NCBI GenBank assembly: GCA_020636025.1 | Contig: JACJYQ010000006.1 | Coordinates: 62,001-126,000, forward strand | Length of the DNA stretch: 64,000 bases | Origin: Lewinellaceae bacterium | GTDB lineage: Bacteria > Bacteroidota > Bacteroidia > Chitinophagales > Saprospiraceae | Reading direction: 5' to 3' | Part shown: positions 55,214-63,619 of the stretch, one piece after another | Numbering within the stretch: the first letter of the stretch is position 1 | Layout of the letters: the number at the start of each line of letters is the position of its first letter | Program-made: the position numbers and the translations under genes | Notes under the pieces: generated by a model | The model's input: the letters and a program-made list of their open reading frames with translations, nothing else | The model's database searches: none | What the model was told of the DNA's origin: nothing

Positions 55214-55396
55214 GAGAAGCAACAGGTATATAATTGAAGATTGATGATTACATGATTGTTGATGGGAACGATAAAGGCTGATGAATAGAAGTGGTTAAAT
55301 TCAAGTCTCTTGAACCTAAATCAAACCTCATAATTCTTAATTCAAATTGTCAATCTAGTCCCGAACTTGCTTCGGGATGTAATCATCAATCTTCAA

Positions 55397-55440
55397 TAAA
55401 AAAAGCGGCGACCCCGAACACATCCGGGATCGCCGCTTTA
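55397..55440 (-). terminator. rho-independent terminator of the ribosomal cluster
   Basis: On the minus strand AAAGCGGCGATCCCGG and CGGGGTCGCCGC pair around a short loop, followed by seven T residues. It lies about 20 bases after the rplQ stop and ends the spc/alpha transcript. A TCCCGAACTTGCTTCGGGA hairpin (55359-55377) lies beyond it. Confidence 0.92.
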
Positions 55441-55460
55441 AATTTTATATCAAAAAGAGA

Positions 55461-56243
55461 TCAGGCGTCTCCGTCTTTCTTCTCTTCGTCAGCTGGCTTT
55501 TCTTCAGCAGCTTCTTCGGTTGCATCGGCAGCCTCAGCAACTACTTCTTCGGTAGTTTCTGCAACTTCCTCTACTACTTCTGTAGCGGCCTCAGCAGCTT
55601 CTTCAGCGGCAGCTTCCACTACTTCTTCCGCAGCCTCAGCAGCTTCTGCCACTTCTTCGCCTGCTGCTTCAACGGTTTCCTCAACTGCAGTTTCTACGGT
55701 TTCAGCAACGGCTTCGGCAACAACAGCATCTGCTGCAGTTTCTACAGCTTCTTCAGCGGCATCTGTTACTTCTTCAACTGCTGTTGCTTCTGAAGTTTCC
55801 TCAGCAGTTACAGCAGCTGCTTTCTTACCGCCACGACGTGTTTTCTTCTGTTGTCTTACTTTACCTGCATTTGGATTGTAGGTTTCGTTGAAATCTACAA
55901 ATTCGATCATGGCAGTTTCGGCGCCGTCACCGCGACGGAAACCAAGTTTAATCACGCGAGTATAACCTCCTGGGCGATCACCAACCTTTTCAGCAACTGT
56001 GCCAAAAAGTTCTTTAACGGCTTCTTTATTCTGAAGGTATGAAAAGACAATACGACGCTGATGGGTTGTGTTGTCTTTAGCTTTGGTCACCAGCGGCTCA
56101 ATATACCCACGCAAAGCTTTTGCTTTAGCCAGGGTAGTGGTGATGCGCTTGTGTTCGATCAAATTGATGGCAAGGTTTGCCAACAGGGCGCGTCTGTGTG
56201 AAGCTGTACGCCCAAGGTTGTTGATTTTGTCTCCGTGTCTCAT
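55461..56243 (-). CDS. rplQ: 50S ribosomal protein L17 with long acidic C-terminal tail
   Basis: Residues 1-120 are a standard L17 (MRHGDKINNLGRTASHRRAL, ANLAINLIEHKRITTTLAKAK, GGYTRVIKLGFRRGDGAETAMIEFVD). From about 135 to 260 there is an extension made almost only of Ala, Glu, Val and Thr (for example AAEEAVETAADAVVAEAVAE). L17 binds the exit-tunnel region of the large subunit. The tail is far longer than the family norm and strongly acidic, probably helical. Its antisense frame gives a long false Ser/Ala-rich frame. It is the last gene of the alpha cluster. Confidence 0.98.
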   Translation of the reverse strand: MRHGDKINNLGRTASHRRALLANLAINLIEHKRITTTLAKAKALRGYIEPLVTKAKDNTTHQRRIVFSYLQNKEAVKELFGTVAEKVGDRPGGYTRVIKLGFRRGDGAETAMIEFVDFNETYNPNAGKVRQQKKTRRGGKKAAAVTAEETSEATAVEEVTDAAEEAVETAADAVVAEAVAETVETAVEETVEAAGEEVAEAAEAAEEVVEAAAEEAAEAATEVVEEVAETTEEVVAEAADATEEAAEEKPADEEKKDGDA

Positions 56244-56288
56244 TGTACGGTTACCTGTTTTGCAGGTGGTAGCACCGGGGCAGGAATC

Positions 56289-56408
56289 AATGCGAAATGC
56301 GCAATGGTATATCTCATTTCATTAGCTCCGCTCGACAGTTACCACACTTTGTTAGTAATAGAACTATAATTATTGCGCTTTGATACATTGTTTCATTGCG
56401 CATTGATA
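56289..56408. repeat. AATGCGAAATG-class repeats between rplQ and rpoA
   Basis: AATGCGAAATGCGCAATGG (56289-56307) and, inverted, ATTGCGCTTTGATACATTG with ATTGCGCATTGATA (56372-56408) flank a 60-base spacer inside the ribosomal cluster. Confidence 0.7.
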
Positions 56409-56410
56409 AT

Positions 56411-57409
56411 TTACTCTTCGTCCAGCTTGTATTTAGCCAGATCCATGCCGAATGTGAGGTTTTTGTCCTGCAGCAGTTCTTCGATCTCTACGAGTGACTT
56501 TTTACCGAAATTACGGAATTTCAGCAGCTCGTGAGTGTCGTAGCGAACGAGTTCGGCAAGGGTATTGATCTTAGCAGCTTTGAGGCAGTTGTAAGCACGA
56601 ACGCTGAGATCGAGATCTTCCAGAGAAGTCTTGAGCAGTTTGCGCATGTGCAGGATGTGTTCATCCACAACGCTTTCCTCGCGGCTGGTTGGTGTGTCGA
56701 ATGTGATGTTCTCATCGGTAATCAGCATCAGGTGCTGGATCAGGATGCGACTTGCTTCCCGAATGGCATCTTCCGGATGGATGGTTCCATCGGTTTTGAT
56801 ATCGATGATCAAACGCTCGTAGTCGGTACGCTGACCAACACGGGTATTGTCGACCTTGTAAGAAACATTTTTAATCGGGGTATAGATGGCGTCAATTGGA
56901 ATAACTCCAATGGCGGCATCTTTAGGGGCACCATCATCGGCTGGCTGGTATCCGCGACCTTTGGTAACGGTCAGCTCAAGCTCCAGCGTAACAGTAGGCT
57001 CCATGCGACAGATCAGCAGATCCGGGTTCATGATAGAGAACACGTTAGTGAACTCTTCAATATCACCGGCACGAAACTCTTCTTTACCACTGATGGTGAG
57101 GTAAATCTTTTCCAGGGTGTTTTTGTCATCCTCAACAACAGGCTTAATACGCACCTGCTTGAGATTGAGAACAATATCAACTACATCTTCTACAACTCCG
57201 CGAATTGTGGCAAACTCGTGATCTACACCGCCAATGCGCACAGCGCTGATGGCATAGCCTTCAAGAGATGACAAAAGTACACGGCGAAGTGAGTTTCCAA
57301 CCGTTTGGCCAAAACCTGGCTCCAATGGTTTGAACTCGAAGGTACCCTCAAATTCCGTTGCTTTTTGCAGAAGGATTTTATCGGGCTTTTGAAAATTGAG
57401 AATGCTCAT
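56411..57409 (-). CDS. rpoA: DNA-directed RNA polymerase subunit alpha
   Basis: The alpha subunit assembles RNA polymerase and contacts activators and upstream promoter DNA. The 332-residue product has the N-terminal assembly domain (FEGTFEFKPLEPGFGQTVGNSLRRVLLSSLEGYAISAVRI) and the C-terminal domain with the DNA-binding helix-hairpin (LDLSVRAYNCLKAAKINTLAELVRY, LKFRNFGKKSLVEIEELL). Length and order are standard. It lies between rpsD (148 bases upstream, with a hairpin) and rplQ (167 bases downstream, with repeats), both gaps unusually long for this cluster. Confidence 0.99.
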   Translation of the reverse strand: MSILNFQKPDKILLQKATEFEGTFEFKPLEPGFGQTVGNSLRRVLLSSLEGYAISAVRIGGVDHEFATIRGVVEDVVDIVLNLKQVRIKPVVEDDKNTLEKIYLTISGKEEFRAGDIEEFTNVFSIMNPDLLICRMEPTVTLELELTVTKGRGYQPADDGAPKDAAIGVIPIDAIYTPIKNVSYKVDNTRVGQRTDYERLIIDIKTDGTIHPEDAIREASRILIQHLMLITDENITFDTPTSREESVVDEHILHMRKLLKTSLEDLDLSVRAYNCLKAAKINTLAELVRYDTHELLKFRNFGKKSLVEIEELLQDKNLTFGMDLAKYKLDEE

Positions 57410-57511
57410 ATGTGGAACGCTCCAAGAGTGAATGGTGGGTAAAACTAATTTGATTCAAGAGGGCGGGATTATGGGGATAACTGAGGCAGAGCCTGCTTAA
57501 TACGTGAAAAT

Positions 57512-57538
57512 GGTTGGCGCTCAATTTGAACGCCAACC
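57512..57538 (-). other. strong hairpin between rpsD and rpoA
   Basis: GGTTGGCG and CGCCAACC (57512-57519, 57531-57538) form a perfect 8-bp stem with an 11-base loop 20 bases after the rpsD stop, followed on the minus strand by ATTTTC rather than a full T-run. It may be an attenuator, processing site or mRNA stabiliser. Confidence 0.5.
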
Positions 57539-57557
57539 TTTTCCACTTTAAGACTTT

Positions 57558-58172
57558 TTATTTAGAATACAACTCTACGATGAGCTGCTCATTTATCTTC
57601 TCAGGTATCTGGTCACGCTGTGGATATGCCAGGAAAATGCCCTGCATTTGATCTGGATTCCACTCGAGCCAGCCAAACTGGCGAGCCGTGTTGGTTTTAG
57701 CACCAACCTGAGTGGTAATCACTTCAAGTCCTTTTGACTTACCTCTTACAGCTATAACATCGCCTGGCTTCAGTACGTAAGATGGGATGTTAACAACGTG
57801 TCCGTTTACTGTCACATGACGGTGTCCAACCAACTGGCGTGCACCGCGGCGGGTTGGGGAAATTCCCAAACGGTAAACAGTGTTGTCCAAACGCGCTTCC
57901 AATAATTGAAGCAGGATTTCACCTGTTACGCCGTGACGACGGTTAGCTTCACCGAATGTTTTACGGAACTGACGCTCCAATACACCATACGTGTACTTGG
58001 CTTTTTGCTTTTCCGTCAACTGAAGAGAGTAGTTGGACGGCTGTCTGCGCCTGCGGGACTGGCCATGCTGACCAGGGCCGTATTTGCGGCGTTCAAAAGA
58101 CTTGTCAAAACCGTAAATCGGTTCACCGAATGAACGAGCTTTTTTAGTAGTTGGACCTGTATAACGAGCCAT
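57558..58172 (-). CDS. rpsD: 30S ribosomal protein S4
   Basis: S4 initiates assembly of the small subunit by binding 16S rRNA and often represses its own operon. The 204-residue product has the S4 N-domain (MARYTGPTTKKARSFGEPIYGFDKSFERR, without zinc-binding Cys) and the S4 RNA-binding domain (LLEARLDNTVYRLGISPTRRGARQLVGHRHVTVNGHVVNIPSYVLKPGDVI). Position between rpsK and rpoA is standard. Confidence 0.99.
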   Translation of the reverse strand: MARYTGPTTKKARSFGEPIYGFDKSFERRKYGPGQHGQSRRRRQPSNYSLQLTEKQKAKYTYGVLERQFRKTFGEANRRHGVTGEILLQLLEARLDNTVYRLGISPTRRGARQLVGHRHVTVNGHVVNIPSYVLKPGDVIAVRGKSKGLEVITTQVGAKTNTARQFGWLEWNPDQMQGIFLAYPQRDQIPEKINEQLIVELYSK

Positions 58173-58239
58173 TCTTTAAGGAATGTAATTTTGTTGAATT
58201 GATAATATCAAAAGGCAATCTTAGTGAATGCCAATTGGA

Positions 58240-58632
58240 TTAAACACGGCGACGCTTTGGAGGGCGGCAACCATTGTGTGGAAGTGGAGTTACGTCGTTA
58301 ATGACTGTAACTTTGATACCGGTTTGGTCTACTGCGCGAATAGCAGCTTCGCGACCAGAACCAGGGCCTTTCACAAATACTTCCGCAGAGCGTACACCTG
58401 CATCAAACGCTGTTTTTGCAGCATCGCTGGCAGCAACCTGGGCAGCATAAGGTGTATTCTTTTTTGAACCACGGAATCCGGCTTTACCAGCCGAAGCCCA
58501 GGAAATCACCTCACCTTGCTTGTTTGTGATAGAAATGATCAGGTTATTGAAACTCGCATGGATGAATACAATTCCATCAGGCGTGATTTTAACCTTCCTT
58601 TTGACGGCCTTTTTTGCAGCTCCTTTTGCCAT
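58240..58632 (-). CDS. rpsK: 30S ribosomal protein S11
   Basis: The 130-residue product is S11 of the small-subunit platform, with IVFIHASFNNLIISITNKQGEVISWASAGKAGFRGSKKNTPYAAQ and the C-terminal DVTPLPHNGCRPPKRRRV signature. Length is normal. It sits between rpsM (78 bases upstream, with AT-rich repeats) and rpsD (67 bases downstream). Confidence 0.99.
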   Translation of the reverse strand: MAKGAAKKAVKRKVKITPDGIVFIHASFNNLIISITNKQGEVISWASAGKAGFRGSKKNTPYAAQVAASDAAKTAFDAGVRSAEVFVKGPGSGREAAIRAVDQTGIKVTVINDVTPLPHNGCRPPKRRRV

Positions 58633-58634
58633 TT

Positions 58635-58680
58635 ATTTAATTTGATAATGTGATAATAAGCTAATTTGATATTGATAAAA
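58635..58680. repeat. AT-rich repeats between rpsM and rpsK
   Basis: TTTGATAATG, TGATAATAAGCTAAT and TTTGATATTG copies of the class at 6376-6428 lie within the ribosomal cluster. Confidence 0.6.
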
Positions 58681-58710
58681 ACCCACCAAATCCAGCTAAT
58701 GCCACAATAA

Positions 58711-59088
58711 TTACTTAGTAACTTTTTTCTTGTTTGCAACAGTTTTACGCTTGCCCTTACGGGTACGAGCGTTTGTACGGGTACGTTGACCACGCAAAGG
58801 AAGTCCTTTACGGTGGCGAAGTCCACGGTAACAACCGATGTCCATCAGACGCTTGATGTTCAACTGAACCTCTGAGCGAAGCTGACCTTCTGTACGGTAC
58901 TCATCCGCAATGATGCGAGATATGTCTTTAATGTTATCATCCGTCCAGTTTTCCACTTTGGTATTCTCGTCTATTTCGGCTTTCTCCAAAATAGCCTTAG
59001 CAGTAGACAGACCAACACCATAGATGTAAGTCAAACTGATAACCCCTCTTTTGTTACGGGGCAAATCCACACCAGCAATACGTGCCAT
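58711..59088 (-). CDS. rpsM: 30S ribosomal protein S13
   Basis: The start is the ATG at 59088 (MARIAGVDLPRNKRGVISL), the universal S13 N-terminus; the longer start at 59145 is not used. The 125-residue product has the helix-two-turn-helix region (YGVGLSTAKAILEKAEI) and the basic tail LRHRKGLPLRGQRTRTNARTRKGKRKTV. S13 sits in the head of the small subunit and contacts the P-site tRNA. Confidence 0.99.
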   Translation of the reverse strand: MARIAGVDLPRNKRGVISLTYIYGVGLSTAKAILEKAEIDENTKVENWTDDNIKDISRIIADEYRTEGQLRSEVQLNIKRLMDIGCYRGLRHRKGLPLRGQRTRTNARTRKGKRKTVANKKKVTK

Positions 59089-59160
59089 ATTTATGTTGAT
59101 TTGAGTATTCTTTAATGTAAGCAATAACTGCCTGTTCCCAGACAATTACGCATCGCCAGT

Positions 59161-59277
59161 TTATCCCTGACGTTGTTTAAATCTTGGGTTCTTTTTGTTG
59201 ATCACGTAGATTTTGCCTTTACGACGAACAATCTTGCAATCAGCAGAACGCTTCTTAACTGACGGTTTAACTTTCAT
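59161..59277 (-). CDS. rpmJ: 50S ribosomal protein L36 (zinc-free form)
   Basis: A 38-codon gene reads MKVKPSVKKRSADCKIVRRK then GKIYVINKKNPRFKQRQG. Zinc-binding L36 has three Cys and a His; here only one Cys (residue 14) remains, so this is the zinc-independent form usual in Bacteroidota. It lies between infA and rpsM as expected. Confidence 0.97.
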   Translation of the reverse strand: MKVKPSVKKRSADCKIVRRKGKIYVINKKNPRFKQRQG

Positions 59278-59305
59278 ATCTTCAAAAGTTTTTCACTTTT
59301 TGAGT

Positions 59306-59524
59306 TTATTTGTACCGGTAGATGATCCTTCCTCTTGTTAAATCGTAAGGAGACATCTCTATGGAAACCTTATCTCCAGGAAGAATTCGGATATAGTGCA
59401 TCCGCATTTTTCCGGAAATGGTTGCCAGTATTATGTGGTCATTTTCCAATTTAACTTTAAAATTTGCATTGGAAAGTGCCTCAGTGACTACTCCATCTTG
59501 TTTGATCAAGTCCTCTTTTGCCAT
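59306..59524 (-). CDS. infA: translation initiation factor IF-1
   Basis: The 72-residue OB-fold protein (MAKEDLIKQDGVVTEALSNA, FKVKLENDHIILATISGKMRMHYIRILPGDKV, SPYDLTRGRIIYRYK) is IF-1, which occupies the ribosomal A site during initiation. Length and motifs are complete. It lies between map and rpmJ. Confidence 0.99.
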   Translation of the reverse strand: MAKEDLIKQDGVVTEALSNANFKVKLENDHIILATISGKMRMHYIRILPGDKVSIEMSPYDLTRGRIIYRYK

Positions 59525-59560
59525 AAAAAAGCCCGTTTTTAAATTTCGGGCTGCAAAGGT

Positions 59561-60403
59561 CTAACTTTTAGGCAAAATTTCTTGCAATTCAGCATTATTT
59601 TTTATCGCCTCAAGTAAGAAAGTGTGATCAGACAAAATATCTGCCTTGCCTTTTTGCACCACAACCGAATGTTCATAGTGCGCGCTTGGCTTTCTGTCTC
59701 TGGTGTGAATGGTCCAACCATCACTATCCTGATACACTTCTTTCACACCCATATTTATCATTGGTTCAATCGCAATGGCCAATCCTTCCGTCATTAAAAA
59801 CCCTTTTCCTCTTCTTCCATAATTTGGCACCTCCGGATCTTCATGCAAGGATCTGCCAATGCCATGACCAACCAAATCTCTTACAACACTATACCCGTGC
59901 TTCCGTTCACAATAATCCTGAATGGCAAAAGAAATATCACCAATCCGATTCCCATGCACGGCCTTTTCAATTCCGAGGTAAAGCGACGCGTACGTAGTTT
60001 CCAATAAGTCAACCACATCTTCTGAAATTCCGGCGAAGGCAAACGTATAGGCTGCATCACCAAAAAATCCTTCGAGCTCTACTCCGCAATCAACCGAAAC
60101 CACATCGGTTTCTTTAAACTCCCGCTTTCCGGGTATTCCATGCACCACAATATCATTGTATGAAACACAAAGCGTTGAAGGAAATCCGTGGTAACCTTTA
60201 AAGGCGGGTTTGCCACCATGGTCACGAATAAATTCCTCTGCCGCCTTATCAATCATCTCACCTGTCACTCCCGCTTTCAACATGGTTCCCACATGGGCCA
60301 GGGTTTTAGAAACCAAGGTATTTGCCTGGCGCATTATCTCTATTTCAGCAGGGGTTTTGTGAAAAACCCGTTTGCCTTCATATTCGCTTGCAAATAAACC
60401 CAT
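59561..60403 (-). CDS. map: type I methionine aminopeptidase
   Basis: The enzyme removes the initiator Met from new proteins using two metal ions. In the 280-residue product the expected ligands are His88 region, Asp105 (VVSVDCG), Asp116 (FFGDAAYTF), His180 (GHGIGRSLHE), Glu213 (IEPM) and Glu244 (HYEHSVVV). The tail after about 255 is slightly long. It lies between secY (60 bases upstream) and infA (36 bases downstream), with adk absent from the usual bacterial order. Confidence 0.98.
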   Translation of the reverse strand: MGLFASEYEGKRVFHKTPAEIEIMRQANTLVSKTLAHVGTMLKAGVTGEMIDKAAEEFIRDHGGKPAFKGYHGFPSTLCVSYNDIVVHGIPGKREFKETDVVSVDCGVELEGFFGDAAYTFAFAGISEDVVDLLETTYASLYLGIEKAVHGNRIGDISFAIQDYCERKHGYSVVRDLVGHGIGRSLHEDPEVPNYGRRGKGFLMTEGLAIAIEPMINMGVKEVYQDSDGWTIHTRDRKPSAHYEHSVVVQKGKADILSDHTFLLEAIKNNAELQEILPKS

Positions 60404-60463
60404 GTGCTTTTTGTTATTTGATCTCTGAAAGAGTTACAAAATTCAGAGAGCAAATGTTGTATT

Positions 60464-61828
60464 TTAAGGTTGCCCGATTTGAACGCCCGATCCGGCACGT
60501 CCCTGAATCCGGCCTGACTTAATCAGACCATCATACTTTTGGGTCAACAAATAACTTTCTATCACCTGAAGTGTGTCCAGTGCCACACCAACCATGATCA
60601 ACAGAGTAGTTCCTCCAAAGAAGAGGGCAAACTGCTGGTTCACACCAAATGTCGCAGCGATTGATGGCAGAATACCAATCAGTCCCAGGAAAATAGCGCC
60701 CGGCAAGGTAATCCGGGTCATGATGTTATCGATGTAATCTGATGTAGCCTCACCAGGTTTTACACCAGGAACAAAGGCGTTGTTTCTTTTGAGATAGTCC
60801 GAATAACTTGTCGGACTAACCATAAGCGCTGTATACACATACGTGAATATCACGATCAGAAGGAAGAACACTACGTTGTAGCCCAGTGAGTAAATGTCGT
60901 TGAACATGTGTATTCTTCCGGATTGCGATTGCCCGCTTCCTGAAATATATTGAAAGGCTGTAGCTGGCAAGAACATAAGTGCCTGAGCAAAAATGATCGG
61001 CATTACACCTGCAGAGTTAACCTTCAAAGGAAGAAAATCACGTGCGCTGGCAGCAGGCAATCCACCGCCGGTTCGTCCTACCATCCTTTTCGCAAACTGA
61101 ATAGGAATCCTTCTGACACCCTGAATCACCAAAATGGTAGCCATCACAATCACAAACAACAAAGCGATTTCTACAAAGAAGAGCAGCAGTTTGTTATCGG
61201 AGAACAATTTCTGGAATTCAAAGGCAAAGGATTGTGGTAGACGGGCAATGATACCTGCCATAATGATCAGGGAAATACCGTTGCCTACACCTTTATCTGT
61301 AATTCTTTCACCAAGCCACATACAGAATATGGTACCGGCGGTAAGAATGATGATATTGGCAAACCAGAACAGACCGTCAGAAATATTTGGTGAAACGCCT
61401 CCCGGGATGCTGCGAATCAACTGAAGATAACCACCTCCCTGAACCAGGGTAATTGCTACTGTAAGCAATCGGGTAATCTGATTTAGTCGTTTACGACCAC
61501 TTTCTCCTTCTTTCGTTTGAAGACGCTGGAAATATGGCACCGCAAAACCGAGCAGCTGAACAATGATGGAGGCTGTGATATAAGGCATTACCCCCAGTGC
61601 AAAAATTGCAGCATTGTTAAACGCACCACCCGTGAAGATGTTGATCAGTCCAAGCAGGTCATTTGCTCCACGGCTTTGTGCAGCCTTGTCGAGCGCTGCA
61701 GGAACCACACCTGGTAGTACAACGAAGGTACCTATGCGGTAAACCAACAACAATCCAAGTGTGTATAGGATGCGCTCACGCAATTCCTTAATGCTCCAGA
61801 TATTCTTAAGAACGGTAAAAAGTTTCAT
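60464..61828 (-). CDS. secY: preprotein translocase subunit SecY
   Basis: SecY forms the protein-conducting channel with SecE and SecG. The 454-residue product has ten predicted membrane helices and family motifs ALGVMPYITASIIVQLLGFAVPYF, WLGERITDKGVGNGISLIIMAGI, RRIPIQFAKRMVGRTGGG and NAFVPGVKPGEATSDYIDNIM. It carries an apparent GQP C-terminus. It begins 14 bases after rplO. Confidence 0.99.
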   Translation of the reverse strand: MKLFTVLKNIWSIKELRERILYTLGLLLVYRIGTFVVLPGVVPAALDKAAQSRGANDLLGLINIFTGGAFNNAAIFALGVMPYITASIIVQLLGFAVPYFQRLQTKEGESGRKRLNQITRLLTVAITLVQGGGYLQLIRSIPGGVSPNISDGLFWFANIIILTAGTIFCMWLGERITDKGVGNGISLIIMAGIIARLPQSFAFEFQKLFSDNKLLLFFVEIALLFVIVMATILVIQGVRRIPIQFAKRMVGRTGGGLPAASARDFLPLKVNSAGVMPIIFAQALMFLPATAFQYISGSGQSQSGRIHMFNDIYSLGYNVVFFLLIVIFTYVYTALMVSPTSYSDYLKRNNAFVPGVKPGEATSDYIDNIMTRITLPGAIFLGLIGILPSIAATFGVNQQFALFFGGTTLLIMVGVALDTLQVIESYLLTQKYDGLIKSGRIQGRAGSGVQIGQP

Positions 61829-61842
61829 TACCGAGATTTTTT

Positions 61843-62289
61843 TTAAACGAGTTCAACACTGCCGCCGCAAGCTTCAATAGCCGCTTTTGCAGTTGCCGAT
61901 ACAGCATGTACCTTAATGTTAACCTTGGACGTAAGTTTTCCGTTTCCAAGTACTTTGATCTTATCGCTGGCTCTTCCAATGCCTGCAGCTACCAAAGCTG
62001 CTGGGTCAAAAGTATCAGAGCCTGATTTCTGAACAAGCGCTTCGAGTGCGCCTAAGTTCAGTGCCACATAGTCAATGCGGTTAATATTCTTAAAACCGCG
62101 CTTTGGCAAGCGGCGTTGCATGGGTGTTTGCCCGCCCTCAAAATGTCTCTTCACTTTTGATCCGCTGCGAGCCTTATCACCCTTATGACCACGGGTGGAA
62201 GTACCACCACGACCAGATCCCTGGCCGCGACCAATGCGCTTGCGGTTTTTTACAGAGCCTTCTGCCGGACGAAGATTGGAAAGTTCCAT
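61843..62289 (-). CDS. rplO: 50S ribosomal protein L15
   Basis: The start is the ATG at 62289 (MELSNLRPAEGSVKNRKRIG); the upstream ATG at 62313 gives an atypical extension. The 148-residue product has the glycine-rich rRNA-binding region (GRGQGSGRGGTSTRGHKGDKARSGSKVKRHFEGGQTPMQRRLPKRGF). L15 is a late-assembly protein of the large subunit. Confidence 0.98.
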   Translation of the reverse strand: MELSNLRPAEGSVKNRKRIGRGQGSGRGGTSTRGHKGDKARSGSKVKRHFEGGQTPMQRRLPKRGFKNINRIDYVALNLGALEALVQKSGSDTFDPAALVAAGIGRASDKIKVLGNGKLTSKVNIKVHAVSATAKAAIEACGGSVELV

Positions 62290-62354
62290 CGTTATAAATT
62301 TTATATTGCCCACCGGGTAGTTAACCCGGCTTACAAATTTTCAAGTTTTAATAT

Positions 62355-62534
62355 TCAGGCGTTTTCAACCTGAACCAAGTGTTCAACTTTACGCACCATG
62401 CCCTCAATCTGGGGAGTAACTTCGTGCTCTACGATTTGATTAACCTTGCGAAAGCCGAGTGCTACCAGTGTAGCTTTCTGACGCTTTGATTTGTCAATCG
62501 GGCTTTTAACCAACTTGATTTTTATCTTACCCAT
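62355..62534 (-). CDS. rpmD: 50S ribosomal protein L30
   Basis: A 59-codon gene begins MGKIKIKLVKSPIDKSKRQK and ends KVEHLVQVENA, the length and motifs (IKLVKSPID, ATLVALGFRKVNQ) of bacterial L30. It lies 52 bases after rpsE and 65 bases before rplO. Confidence 0.97.
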   Translation of the reverse strand: MGKIKIKLVKSPIDKSKRQKATLVALGFRKVNQIVEHEVTPQIEGMVRKVEHLVQVENA

Positions 62535-62586
62535 GTCTATAAGGTTTCAGAAACCCAATGCCTTAGTCAGGTCATCGGATCATTCA

Positions 62587-63114
62587 TTATCCATTAAAGA
62601 GTTTATCCATTGAAATTCCACGCTGGCGGGCCACTTCAGAAGGGCTTCTTAAACTTGCCAGTGCAGCAATGGTTGCTTTTACCACGTTGTGCGGGTTTGC
62701 AGAGCCCTGAGATTTGGCCAACACGTCATGTACGCCAGCCGATTCCAAAACAGCACGCATAGCACCACCGGCAATTACACCTGTACCGTGAGCAGCTGGC
62801 TTGATGATTACACGACCTGCATCAGACTTACCAAATGCTTCATGAGGAATGGTTCCATTCATGATTGGCACTTTGATGGTGTTTTTTTCCGCATCCTTTA
62901 CGGCTTTGGAAATGGCTTCTGAAACCTCACGAGCTTTTCCAAGACCCTGGCCAATTCTACCCTGACCGTCGCCTACTACTACAACTGCAGCAAAGCTGAA
63001 CGTACGGCCACCTTTGGTAACCTTGGCTACGCGGTTAAGCGAAACCAGTTTTTCTTTTAGTCCTGAATCCTCGGAAGTACGAGTGTTTTCTTTTTCTCTG
63101 TCTTGCCTTGCCAT
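62587..63114 (-). CDS. rpsE: 30S ribosomal protein S5
   Basis: The 175-residue product has the double-stranded RNA-binding fold (KLVSLNRVAKVTKGGRTFSFAAVVVVGDGQGRIGQGLGKAREV) and the S5 C-terminal domain (GAMRAVLESAGVHDVLAKSQGSANPHNVVKATIAALASL). S5 helps translational accuracy on the small subunit. It lies between rplR and rpmD. Confidence 0.99.
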   Translation of the reverse strand: MARQDREKENTRTSEDSGLKEKLVSLNRVAKVTKGGRTFSFAAVVVVGDGQGRIGQGLGKAREVSEAISKAVKDAEKNTIKVPIMNGTIPHEAFGKSDAGRVIIKPAAHGTGVIAGGAMRAVLESAGVHDVLAKSQGSANPHNVVKATIAALASLRSPSEVARQRGISMDKLFNG

Positions 63115-63171
63115 ATTGCTAAGCTGTTAGAATTTATTTAATATGAAAACCGACAGTCGGTCAACAATTTT

Positions 63172-63513
63172 TTAAAATTTCAAGCCACCTTCACGGGCGC
63201 CCTCAGCGAGAGAGCGAACACGACCGTGGTAGCGATATCCGCCGCGATCAAATACAATTCCTTCAACCCCTGCGGATTTAGCGCGTTCAGCAATCATCTT
63301 GCCAACTTCAGCGGCTTGTTCAGATTTTGTTCCTTTCAAACCTTTGGAAGTTGCTGCTGCAATGGTGTGACCATCCAGGTCATTGATCAGCTGACAGTAG
63401 ATTTCCTTGCTTGAGCGGTATACGCTAAGCCTTGGACGCTCTCCAGTTCCGCTGATCTTATTGCGGATACGCATATGAAGCCTTTTACGGGCCTGCTCTT
63501 TTGTGCGATTCAT
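63172..63513 (-). CDS. rplR: 50S ribosomal protein L18
   Basis: The 113-residue product (KISGTGERPRLSVYRSSKEIYCQLINDLDGHTIAAATS; GIVFDRGGYRYHGRVRSLAEGAREGGLKF) is L18, which binds 5S rRNA in the central protuberance. It lies between rplF (106 bases upstream) and rpsE (57 bases downstream). Confidence 0.99.
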   Translation of the reverse strand: MNRTKEQARKRLHMRIRNKISGTGERPRLSVYRSSKEIYCQLINDLDGHTIAAATSKGLKGTKSEQAAEVGKMIAERAKSAGVEGIVFDRGGYRYHGRVRSLAEGAREGGLKF

Positions 63514-63619
63514 TTTTTCTGATTTTAGTAGTTCCGATTCCGACCGGAAAACATTGTATTCAGTATGGTTGATTTCTGGTTAAACATTACATATATAAAA
63601 CCAGAGATGATGTCATTTA

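Noticed and set aside
55291..55881. Plus-strand 196-codon Ser/Ala-rich frame
   Set aside because: It is the antisense image of the Ala/Glu tail of L17.
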